Assembly (NCBI GenBank): GCA_913058575.1
Contig: CAJXRF010000060.1
Coordinates: forward strand, 1 to 35,329
Length of the DNA: 35,329 nt
Origin: an uncultured Bermanella sp.
Lineage (GTDB): Bacteria > Pseudomonadota > Gammaproteobacteria > Pseudomonadales > Oceanobacteraceae
Reading direction: 5' to 3'
The notes beneath the pieces were generated by a model, which made no database searches, had not been told where the DNA came from, and saw nothing but the letters and a program-made list of their open reading frames with translations. How positions within the stretch are numbered: the first letter of the stretch is position 1; the number at the start of each line of letters is the position of its first letter. Positions 23,751 through 31,010 of the stretch are shown one piece after another. Made by a program: the position numbers and the translations under genes.

Positions 23751-23783
23751 CCGCCATCTGAATTTTTCAATGGCGGTTTTTTT
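23751..23783 (+). terminator. Terminator of the molybdenum hydroxylase operon
   Basis: CCGCCAT at 23751-23757 pairs with ATGGCGG at 23770-23776, followed by seven T residues. It lies 42 bp after the cytochrome stop. Confidence 0.9.
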
Positions 23784-23845
23784 GTGGGTGCTGGGTTAAG
23801 CGGTTAGTAATGAGAGCATTTATTTTTTTGCTGGGTATAAATGAA

Positions 23846-24249
23846 GGTATCGCGCCGCAAGCCAATTTTACCAGTGCTGAATAACGAATTAAGGCATACG
23901 CTCATAAAAAGGCACAGCTAAGCCACCTAAAGATTAAAACGTTTGGCAATTAAATTATGGCAAGATGAAAACCCACAATGCCTTTAAACTTGAAGATTAT
24001 TTTCAGTTAGTGGATTCGACTGACCGATAATTGAAACTTGGGAGGCGAGGCGCAACTTTAAAAGTTTTCCTTGATATTTTGATTCGCCTGAAACTCGATC
24101 CTGAAAAATGGCTTAATCAGGTGCATAAAGAACAAAGTCACATTGTAATAGTGCTCGGAAGGTTGAACCGCATAAAAGTGTACATTAAATACTGTGGGTT
24201 TAAATGGTGGCGAGCTGGGGGGCACAATAAATCTTTGTTTGGTGTGTGA
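23846..24249 (+). pseudogene. Decayed RAYT/Y1 transposase, C-terminal part (copy 1)
   Basis: The translated segment shows the C-terminal features of REP-associated tyrosine (IS200-like) transposases of Gammaproteobacteria. An N-terminal block has FTSAE-stop-RIKAYAHKK, and after a frameshift near 23980 it reads FKLEDYFQLVDSTDR, then GRRGA, then LKLDPEKWL. These match the family's FxLxDYxxLVDWTGR, KRGA and LxLDPxxWL pattern. Several stops and the frameshift break it, and the catalytic HUH/Tyr N-terminal domain is missing. The last 70 codons remain open to a TGA at 24249. A second relic at 29879 covers part of the same region. The 24250-24556 stretch that follows shows no gene. Confidence 0.8.
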
Positions 24250-24556
24250 TCTTGGCTTGATCTTCTGTTACAACATTAGTCCTCAGCCATAAGTGGGAGT
24301 TTAGCTGAAAATTTTTCTTGTATGGTTAGCATGCAGCGTACCTTGTGATTTCCTGATAATATCTTCTGTTTGTTTTCAAAAATACTGTTGGAGTAGTGGG
24401 CGGATTCTTAATTTAATGATTGTTAAATTGAGTGGCTGCCCTCAATCATCTAAACTGTATGGAAAATGAGCTGTCTTGGCCCGATTTTATTTTCTTGTCA
24501 TAGGTGTCTGAACTCGTTGTGTTGAAAACCTATTATGAAAAATTTAAGGACTAATT

Positions 24557-25294
24557 ATGGATTCAAAAGAAAAATTTACTATTAAAAGTGAAATTTATGA
24601 CATCTATAGGCCGAACTACTCAGAGCAATTCATTGATTTTATAATTGAAAATCACTCACTGGATAGACAAGACAGAATTGCTGATGTAGGGGCGGGAACT
24701 GGAATATTAACTAATCAATTATTGAAGATAGGCAGCGAAATATTTGCTGTTGAACCAAATTGTGAAATGAGAAAAATAGCAGAGAATAAATTTTTTAATG
24801 ATAAAGAAATTTATATTGTAAATGGTTCGGCAGAAAAAACAACCCTTGAAAATAATTCAATAGATTTAGTCGTTGTGGCACAGGCTTTTCATTGGTTTGA
24901 TGTTGATGGCTTTAAAAATGAATTTCACCGGATTTCTAGAAACAATAAAGCGATATTGGTGTGGAACGTAAAGAAAGAATCGCAACCTTACTTGATTGAG
25001 CTTGAAAATGTTAATCGAAAATATTGTGAGAGCTTTAAAGGTTTTAGTGGAGGTGCTAATAAAGGGAAGATAGCTTGTTTTTTTGATCATAAATACAATG
25101 AAAAAGTATTTGTAAATAATATCAAGGTGAATAAAGATGGTTTTCTAAATGGAGTTTTAACTGGCTCATATACGCCGAATAAAAATGATGAGTTTTACAG
25201 TGAGTATGTTGAAAAAGTAGAGGGTATATTTCATAAGTATTGTGTAAATAATGAATTGACTATAAAGAATGATACAATTGCATTTTATAATTAG
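24557..25294 (+). CDS. Class I SAM-dependent methyltransferase
   Basis: A 245-residue methyltransferase of the Methyltransf_11 type. Motif I is IADVGAGTGILTNQLL at about residues 41-56, the post-I acid is in FAVEPN (about 67-72), and DLVVVAQAFHWFD at about 104-116 is motif IV, with a C-terminal helical part. The AHWFD pattern is common in small-molecule methyltransferases. AAGGA lies 7 nt before the ATG. The gene is strikingly A+T-rich in base and codon use compared with the neighbouring oxidoreductase operon, and it sits just after a transposase relic, which suggests horizontal gain. The substrate is unknown. It is followed by a stem-loop terminator. Confidence 0.85.
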   Translation: MDSKEKFTIKSEIYDIYRPNYSEQFIDFIIENHSLDRQDRIADVGAGTGILTNQLLKIGSEIFAVEPNCEMRKIAENKFFNDKEIYIVNGSAEKTTLENNSIDLVVVAQAFHWFDVDGFKNEFHRISRNNKAILVWNVKKESQPYLIELENVNRKYCESFKGFSGGANKGKIACFFDHKYNEKVFVNNIKVNKDGFLNGVLTGSYTPNKNDEFYSEYVEKVEGIFHKYCVNNELTIKNDTIAFYN

Positions 25295-25338
25295 AAGTTA
25301 TCAGTGATTAAAGGGCTTCCACTATTTTCTTGATCCTC

Positions 25339-25360
25339 ACCTAATCTCTTTTAGGTTTTT
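25339..25360 (+). terminator. Methyltransferase terminator inside a longer inverted repeat
   Basis: ACCTAA and TTAGGT form a 6-bp stem followed by a T-run. It is nested inside a perfect 9-bp inverted repeat, CCACTATTT at 25319-25327 and AAATAGTGG at 25364-25372. The nested arrangement could form a longer two-tier hairpin. No other feature is seen in 25295-25549. Confidence 0.6.
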
Positions 25361-25549
25361 ATTAAATAGTGGAGGTTGTGATGATTTGTGTCAAAATCAA
25401 CGTAGACAGAGTCGATTGGCACTAGCTTAAGGACCTTTTGAATTAACTTTCAATGTTAAAGTAGCCCCATTTACTATCATTGAAAGCGCCACTTATGACT
25501 CCACTGGATCCCAACCAAGCTTAACAATAACGACTTTCCGTAAATGGAT

Positions 25550-26257
25550 TTATTTCGGATAAATTTGCTCGGCCGCTCGAAACATTAACCAAGACGTTAA
25601 GATGAATTTGTCATTTGAGATGGGTACTTGCCCTTTGTGGGTATGGGTAAAACCAGCTGGGGCAATCACTAGAGTCCCTTTTTTAGGTGGGATATTTTGT
25701 TGTTGAAAGTAGAATGAGGTTTCACCGCCTTCTTCTACGTCATTTAAGTAAAACATCCATAGTAGTACCCGATGTAAGGGGTCAGAATTCATGGGGTTTG
25801 GGTGAGGGAATACCTCTGAATGCCAGTGGTGGTAGCCGCCAACCCCTTGTTTATACTGCTGCATATTAATATCTCCAAGACGGTAGAGACGTCGAATTAA
25901 TTGGGATATTTGTTGGTCGTCCATTTGGCTTATGTGTTCATGAGTGATGGTGGTTTGTTGCTGCGTATTAGGGTCTACCGTTGCCATGGATATGGCACCC
26001 AATAACAAGAAAGGGTGCGCCCTAAAATAAGGGATCATGGCGCTTAACAGTTGATGGGATAATTGATTGACCTCAGGTTTCCAATCACTCTGGGTTGAAA
26101 TCACAATATCATTGCTGTCTTTTTTGGATTTATCTACGCCGTTACCTGTACGACCCACTTGAATATCTTTGCTGCTATTAAATTTTTCAATAAGCCCATC
26201 GCAAAAATCATCAGGCAGTGTATTGGGGGCTTGGTAAATAAAATCATTACAGGTCAT
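25550..26257 (-). CDS. 2OG-Fe(II) oxygenase (prolyl 4-hydroxylase-like)
   Basis: A 235-residue cytosolic protein with the double-stranded beta-helix of 2-oxoglutarate/Fe(II) oxygenases. The iron triad is visible as HWHSE (His146 and Glu148) and a distal His in THTHKG (His205 or His207). The segment LLWMFYLNDVEEGGETSFY between them is the usual core strand. The acidic ligand is Glu rather than the common Asp. The family hydroxylates peptidyl proline or lysine, or small molecules. It starts 17 bp after the small propeptide-like gene and is the third gene of the protease operon, but as a cytosolic protein its target need not be the protease. Confidence 0.82.
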   Translation of the reverse strand: MTCNDFIYQAPNTLPDDFCDGLIEKFNSSKDIQVGRTGNGVDKSKKDSNDIVISTQSDWKPEVNQLSHQLLSAMIPYFRAHPFLLLGAISMATVDPNTQQQTTITHEHISQMDDQQISQLIRRLYRLGDINMQQYKQGVGGYHHWHSEVFPHPNPMNSDPLHRVLLWMFYLNDVEEGGETSFYFQQQNIPPKKGTLVIAPAGFTHTHKGQVPISNDKFILTSWLMFRAAEQIYPK

Positions 26258-26274
26258 AAAAAATCACGGTTTAA

Positions 26275-26598
26275 TTAAAGAGTGCTGTTTTTTTCAGGCA
26301 TTAGTTTTCTGGTTTGGTCAATGTCTATGGTTTTCACGCTAGCATGTTGTTCAATTTTTTTAATAAATTGTTTAAGTTCAACGTGGTCTTTCACATCGGC
26401 CTTGAGCACCAATATGTCTGTGCCATCTCCGCGAATAACATCAATCTTTTGATTGGTTTCTGATTGCCATTTCTGGATTAAATCTTTCGAGGTGGCATGG
26501 GATTTTTTTTCATGGAATTGCAATACAAACTGTTGGGCTTGGGTGGTAAAAGTTGCCATTGTTAAGCCTGCAAGCAAAATAAGTTTTAAAATATTCAT
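26275..26598 (-). CDS. Small secreted protein resembling a subtilisin propeptide (I9-like)
   Basis: A 107-residue protein with a signal peptide cleaved near TQA-QQ (about residue 21). The mature ~85 residues have the strand-helix-strand-strand-helix-strand pattern of protease propeptides and I9 inhibitors: FVLQFHEKK, a helix, ILVLKADV, a second helix and VKTIDIDQ. This resembles the protease's own N-terminal prodomain in length and arrangement. It starts 57 bp after the subtilisin-like gene on the same strand, with a hairpin between. An inhibitor or folding chaperone for the protease is the most attractive reading, but it is inferred from fold-like pattern and position, not from a clear family motif. 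Confidence 0.6.
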   Translation of the reverse strand: MNILKLILLAGLTMATFTTQAQQFVLQFHEKKSHATSKDLIQKWQSETNQKIDVIRGDGTDILVLKADVKDHVELKQFIKKIEQHASVKTIDIDQTRKLMPEKNSTL

Positions 26599-26612
26599 AA
26601 GGCACTCTAATT

Positions 26613-26646
26613 AAAAAGGGTGACCCACAATGTAGAATTGTGGGTC
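26613..26646 (-). terminator. Hairpin between protease and propeptide-like gene
   Basis: On the minus strand GACCCACAAT and ATTGTGGGTC form a perfect 10-bp stem with a 5-nt loop; ACCC and five T residues follow. It is a probable rho-independent terminator. As it lies between two close co-directional genes it may be leaky, lowering expression of the propeptide-like and oxygenase genes relative to the protease. Confidence 0.75.
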
Positions 26647-26655
26647 AGATGTGGT

Positions 26656-28866
26656 TTAGTTAAAGGTAATGCTCCAGTTATTGATGGTGCCAGTATCTCG
26701 TCTAGCACTGTCAACAACGGTTAGTGTCCAATTGCCATTTGATGCAACTCCGGCGAAATTTGCGCTGATTGATTCAACAATGTTATTGCTTGAATTGCTT
26801 GAATCTGTTGACCAAATAGTCTCACTAGTACCACTAGGAGACGTTAACTTAACAGTTAAGTCGCCAATATAGGTATGAGTGATATTTAAGTCAACGGTGA
26901 CAGATCCTGCGTCACCAGAGCGAGGAACGGTGATGATGCTCGTTGCACCTTGTGGGCTGTTGTCAGGAATAGCAACAGCTGAAGTGCTGCTGTAAGTCTC
27001 GGTTGGACCGCTTACATCGAAGCTGGCCACTAAAGATAGTCCTGAGAAAGCTTCCCAAGCGTGGGCCATTACATAGTAAGTGCCGGCTTGAGGGTTGGCG
27101 ATAGAAACCGTCTCGTTGTTGCCACCTTGATACGGGCGGTAATCCCAGTCACTGGTTGAAACGGGCGCGCCGTAGCGTACGTGAAGGTCAGCATCTCCGC
27201 TACCGCCACTGGTTGCAATGGTAAGATTAGATGCATTGGCAGGTACTTCTAAGGTGTAAAATAACTCATCACCTTTAGCGGCCGTTAAGCTGGTTACTGG
27301 TTCACCGTTGGTTAGTTTCTTTATAATGGGAATGTCACCACAACCGTTTTCGATTAGGTGATCATTGGCAGCCTTAGCTTTTACAATGCCGTGGCCAAAG
27401 TCTACGTCACGACCTGCATCTCCCGCGTCTGCGGCGGTTGCATTCAGCACAGCTCGGATTTGAGAGCCTGTACATTCTGGGTGGTTAGACCAAACTAATG
27501 CCGCTACACCTGCTACTGCTGGTGTGGCCATTGAGGTGCCGGACATGTAGCCATAGTCGCTATTAAGCAAAGATATTGACGCATTCGCTGCTGCCAAAAT
27601 AGCGGCACGATCTTCATAGGCGGCACCAACAGCTGGAATGGTTGTGGTATTGGTATCACCTAAAGTAGCGTTCAACATGCCAGCAGTATTGTTGATAATA
27701 ATCGCCCCTTTGCCTCCTGAAGTCTCACAATTTTTTACCTTGTCGTGGAAGCTGATTGCACCGCGATCAATGACGCAGACTTTTCCTGCTGCACCGCTGT
27801 CGGTTGCTTCAGCCGTACCCATGTAATAAGTATTGGCTGAAACGGTGCCGCCATTTTCCATGGCTGATGAATCAAAGGTGTTGCCGTCGAGATCTAATTT
27901 TGCAAGCAATGCTTCGCCAGCGGGGTAGGCCGATAATACGTTCAAACCGCCGGCACTGATTTCAACACAGTCTGTGTTCGAGCTGTTGGTGCAAGCAGGA
28001 AATTGTGATGCATCGTATTTATCATTGTTGGCGTCGTTACCACCAACCATCATGACTGAGGCGTACCCTGCAGGAAATGAACGGGTGTCGTTGCCATCGT
28101 TACCGGCAGCAGCCAAGACTAGGCCCCCGTCTGTGGTGAAGTCATCAAATGCGTTTTCCTCTGCAGTGTTAGGCTCGCCGCCCCCTAAGCTCATGGTAAT
28201 AATGGTTGCGCCAGCTGCTTTACATTTTTGTGCCGCAAACGCCAAATCAGAAGAGTAGCCCCAACCATCTTCGTTGAATACTTTGATGATATGCATATCA
28301 ACACCTGGCGCCATGCCAACAACACCAATGCCGTTGTCTTCAGCCGCGATGGTGCCTGCTACGTGCGTACCGTGTGGTCCACCTGCAGAGTCCCAGCTGC
28401 CGGTGCCAGAATTATTGTCGCCAGTAATATTGTTCCAGTTAAAATCTTGATTCGAGCGGTCTAACCCCGAGTCGATCACACAGACTTTAACGCCTGCATT
28501 TGGATCAAAACTAACTTGATCAGCTTGCGATTGATAATAGGAATACGGCGTTATTTGCTGAGCATTTGGGTCACCTGGGTCATCGCTATAAACGGCTAAT
28601 GGAAAGCGTTTTGGGTCTTCCTCTATTTGAAGGTTGCGATGGTCTTTAAAAAAAGCTTTGATTTGAGATAGGTCGCGGCCGCTAAACTTCGCCGTGATAA
28701 AACCGTTGGCATCAACTTTTAATTCCCCTCCCATTTTTCTTGCTAGTTCTTTTATTATGGTTTTTTTTGAGTTTTCCATTTTAAAGGTGAAACGCGAATC
28801 TGCTTGCGCAAATGTACTGGCCACAGCAAGCGATAACACTGTGGCAGAAAGTACTGGTAATTTCAT
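26656..28866 (-). CDS. Secreted subtilisin-like serine protease with PA, PPC and P domains
   Basis: A 736-residue S8 peptidase. Order: signal peptide (about 1-23), prodomain (about 24-95), catalytic domain with the triad seen as VCVIDSGLD (Asp), GPHGTHVAG (His) and GTSMATPAVAG (Ser), with a protease-associated (PA) insertion between His and Ser, then a bacterial pre-peptidase C-terminal domain (about 535-615), and a C-terminal P (proprotein convertase) domain ending NWSITFN. It probably degrades extracellular protein. The ATG at 28866 begins a clean signal peptide and is preferred over one 12 codons upstream, although GGGGAG is a little far (12 nt). It heads an operon with a propeptide-like protein and an oxygenase. 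Confidence 0.9.
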   Translation of the reverse strand: MKLPVLSATVLSLAVASTFAQADSRFTFKMENSKKTIIKELARKMGGELKVDANGFITAKFSGRDLSQIKAFFKDHRNLQIEEDPKRFPLAVYSDDPGDPNAQQITPYSYYQSQADQVSFDPNAGVKVCVIDSGLDRSNQDFNWNNITGDNNSGTGSWDSAGGPHGTHVAGTIAAEDNGIGVVGMAPGVDMHIIKVFNEDGWGYSSDLAFAAQKCKAAGATIITMSLGGGEPNTAEENAFDDFTTDGGLVLAAAGNDGNDTRSFPAGYASVMMVGGNDANNDKYDASQFPACTNSSNTDCVEISAGGLNVLSAYPAGEALLAKLDLDGNTFDSSAMENGGTVSANTYYMGTAEATDSGAAGKVCVIDRGAISFHDKVKNCETSGGKGAIIINNTAGMLNATLGDTNTTTIPAVGAAYEDRAAILAAANASISLLNSDYGYMSGTSMATPAVAGVAALVWSNHPECTGSQIRAVLNATAADAGDAGRDVDFGHGIVKAKAANDHLIENGCGDIPIIKKLTNGEPVTSLTAAKGDELFYTLEVPANASNLTIATSGGSGDADLHVRYGAPVSTSDWDYRPYQGGNNETVSIANPQAGTYYVMAHAWEAFSGLSLVASFDVSGPTETYSSTSAVAIPDNSPQGATSIITVPRSGDAGSVTVDLNITHTYIGDLTVKLTSPSGTSETIWSTDSSNSSNNIVESISANFAGVASNGNWTLTVVDSARRDTGTINNWSITFN

Positions 28867-29417
28867 AATGATAATTAACTCCCCAAATTTATTTTTATAC
28901 ACATCTGAATTGTTTTATTTTTTATATGAGCTTTACTCATGGATTTGGAGGCTAGCAAAAAAAAATAAACATTCACAGAAATAAAAAACGATTAGGTAAA
29001 TTTGCTTGATGAGCGAGTGCAATAAAAGTGTGCGTGTAAAAATGTTGGTCAGATAAAATAAGAAAGAAATTCCTAATAAAATTAAAATTAAAATTTAAAT
29101 TTTATGATTGTTCTGGTTTTGATATTAAAGGTCACGCGGTGATGGCTTTAAATATTGGCGAATCGATGTGATTCTAAGTTGTTGTTTTTAAATGATTTAA
29201 AAATAGCATGGGCATGTGAGAGAAATTTTTTATGAGTGTCAATTGGTGTTAGTTTGAATATCTGTCAGAGTGTTTTTTTTGAATTCGCACTAAAATGGTA
29301 CGCAGTTATTTGAGTGGCAAGATGCTTAAGTTATTTTCCAGTTAATATTTTATAATTTAGGGGTGATTAATTAACCTTGACTTATAATATCGGCCTTACT
29401 GTATTGAATATAAAGGA

Positions 29418-29451
29418 AAATATTTTTTATTTTAAAAAATAAAAAATATTT
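29418..29451. repeat. Perfect 16-bp A+T inverted repeat
   Basis: AAATATTTTTTATTTT and its exact complement AAAATAAAAAATATTT flank a 2-bp centre. Such a long pure-A/T palindrome would extrude readily. It may be a bidirectional terminator or a binding site for a nucleoid protein, but no gene lies close enough to choose. Confidence 0.8.
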
Positions 29452-29618
29452 AATTTCACTCTATTAGAAAAACTTATGCTGCATTAATTAAATGATTTTA
29501 AATAATGGGTAAGCTAAAAATAGTTAATAGATTTAATGGGTGGGATTGTGCTAAGCCGTAATTTTAATGAGCGAAGAGTTTGAGGTTTGATCGTTTACTG
29601 TTTTAGTTGTAGCTGTAG

Positions 29619-29651
29619 GTAGTGCTGTAAGTAGTGCTGTAAGTAGTGCTG
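29619..29651. repeat. 12-bp tandem repeat, 2.75 copies
   Basis: GTAGTGCTGTAA is repeated exactly at 29619-29630 and 29631-29642, with a partial third copy (GTAGTGCTG) at 29643-29651. It is non-coding. Confidence 0.85.
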
Positions 29652-29878
29652 CTTTGATGTTTTTTATTTCTATGTGGAGTACGAAATAACTATAAAATAA
29701 TAGGTGGTCACTTTTTTGCCCCTTATTGGATCTCTTTAAAGGTTTTATTGAATAGAGAGAGCTTAATTACAAAGGCCAATTTGGGGTGTTTTAAATTTCT
29801 AACACGACTAGACGAGCGGCACTGTTAACTTGCAGGATGTATGTCGATCCTAATTCAGTTTGAGCTAAGATGTATAAA

Positions 29879-30140
29879 GCACCCGAGCAATCACACTTTA
29901 CCAGCACTCAAGAGCGAATTAAGGCATGTGATAATAAAAAAGATACAGCGAAGTTGCCTAAAGAATGAAGGTGTTTGCCAATTGGATCATTGCATGATGA
30001 AAAACGTATTGGATTTAAACTTGAAGGTTGTTGTCAGTTAGTGGGATGGATTGGCCGAACAATAGACTTGGGCAATGAGGCGCGATTCCAAAATAATACC
30101 CAAATATATTACTTTGCTTGAATCTCGATCCTCAACTAAA
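29879..30140 (+). pseudogene. Decayed RAYT/Y1 transposase, C-terminal part (copy 2)
   Basis: One frame reads APEQSHFTSTQERIKAC, then one stop, then FKLEGCCQLVGWIGRTI, which matches the FxLxDYxxLVDWTGR pattern and the upstream SDFTSxQxRIKA block of copy 1. After about 30088 the frame is lost, although a TTGAATCTCGATCCTCAA stretch still aligns with copy 1. The N-terminal catalytic domain is absent. The relic is shorter and more decayed than copy 1 and sits in a gene desert. Confidence 0.75.
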
Positions 30141-30338
30141 GCCCGCACTATCGAGGTGAATATTGCCGGCATATTCACATAGTATTTGCTGGGCTTGATT
30201 GTTTTGCTAATGATCCTGACTCTAGATAAGTGACGTTGGATGTTTAATTCAGTAGAAGACCCCGCAGTTATATGAATTTATTTCTATGACGTTGTACTTT
30301 AGTTATCTACCAAAGCGCCAGTGATGGTCTGGCGGTAT

Positions 30339-30600
30339 CTAGCCCGGTGTCGTTTTGCAAGCATGGATAACGCGCAAAGTTGTGTGGCGGGCGTAAGTCA
30401 CGGTCATTCCTGTGAACGTTAAAGCATTCATGCTTTGTTTCATGGTAGTCTGGTTAATCACGCTGGCAAGCTGCATTAAGGTCGTTGTGCCCTGGGGTGC
30501 ACTACCATGTGGCTGGTGAGTGAATATTAATAAATTGCCCATGCTCATGGCAGGTGTTTCACCCGCCCCCTGATCAAAGTCTTTAAGGTTGGGAAAATAT
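30339..30600 (-). other. Unidentified open stretch, possible gene relic
   Basis: On the minus strand a frame without stops runs about 85 codons and includes an ATG at 30548. It is less A+T-rich than its surroundings, and the peptide (for example HQPHGSAPQGTTTLMQLASV) looks protein-like, but I recognise no family and see no ribosome site or signal. A 6-bp hairpin CGCCAG/CTGGCG lies just past it at 30316-30334. It may be the remnant of a gene. The remaining parts of 30140-31010 show only the alkaline phosphatase terminator. Confidence 0.3.
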
Positions 30601-30913
30601 TATGATGCCCCAGCTTTGCTATACCAACCAGCCCTTATCTAATATTTATTAGTTAAGAAATTTTTATTACTACTTTTTTGGCTGAGTTTCTCTCAAGTCT
30701 TGCCTGGCGTTACTGGATTAGACTCTGACTTTCTTAGGTCTGAAATCAAATTATTCAGCACGGTATAGGCGTTTTATTTTATGCTCATAGAAATTAACTC
30801 AGACGCCTTGAAATAAATATTTAATTTCTAGTGATGTAAAGTGGAAAGCAGATGGGGATAAAATGTGGGCTAAAGTGTGGAATGGTGAGGTAAATTTATA
30901 GGTAATTTAAATA

Positions 30914-30944
30914 GAAAAATCCGCAGTAGTCAAAATTACTGCGG
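30914..30944 (-). terminator. Alkaline phosphatase terminator
   Basis: On the minus strand CCGCAGTA and TACTGCGG form an 8-bp stem, followed by A and five T residues. It lies about 70 bp past the alkaline phosphatase stop. Confidence 0.8.
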
Positions 30945-31010
30945 GTCTCCTTGGGTAAAATCATCAAAACAAAAGCACAAAGACTCCTATTCTAAGAATT
31001 TACTCAACCA

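Larger units (their letters stand above)
28867..29878. other. A+T-rich intergenic stretch without genes
   Basis: There is no credible gene here. The region holds the protease promoter region, an A+T palindrome at 29418-29451, and short tandem repeats at 29619-29651. Coding-like codon use is absent on either strand. Confidence 0.6.

Noticed and set aside
29619-29651. Short tandem repeats considered as a CRISPR array
   Set aside because: The unit is only 12 bp with no spacers and there are fewer than three copies.
25330-29765. Resemblance between 25341-25375 and 29729-29760 (ATCTCTTT...GGTTTT...AATAG) as a third repeat family
   Set aside because: The match is short, A+T-rich and partly hairpin-driven, so chance similarity is not excluded.
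30316-30334. Hairpin considered as an integron attC site
   Set aside because: It lacks the flanking GTTRRRY/RYYYAAC core sites and no integrase is present.
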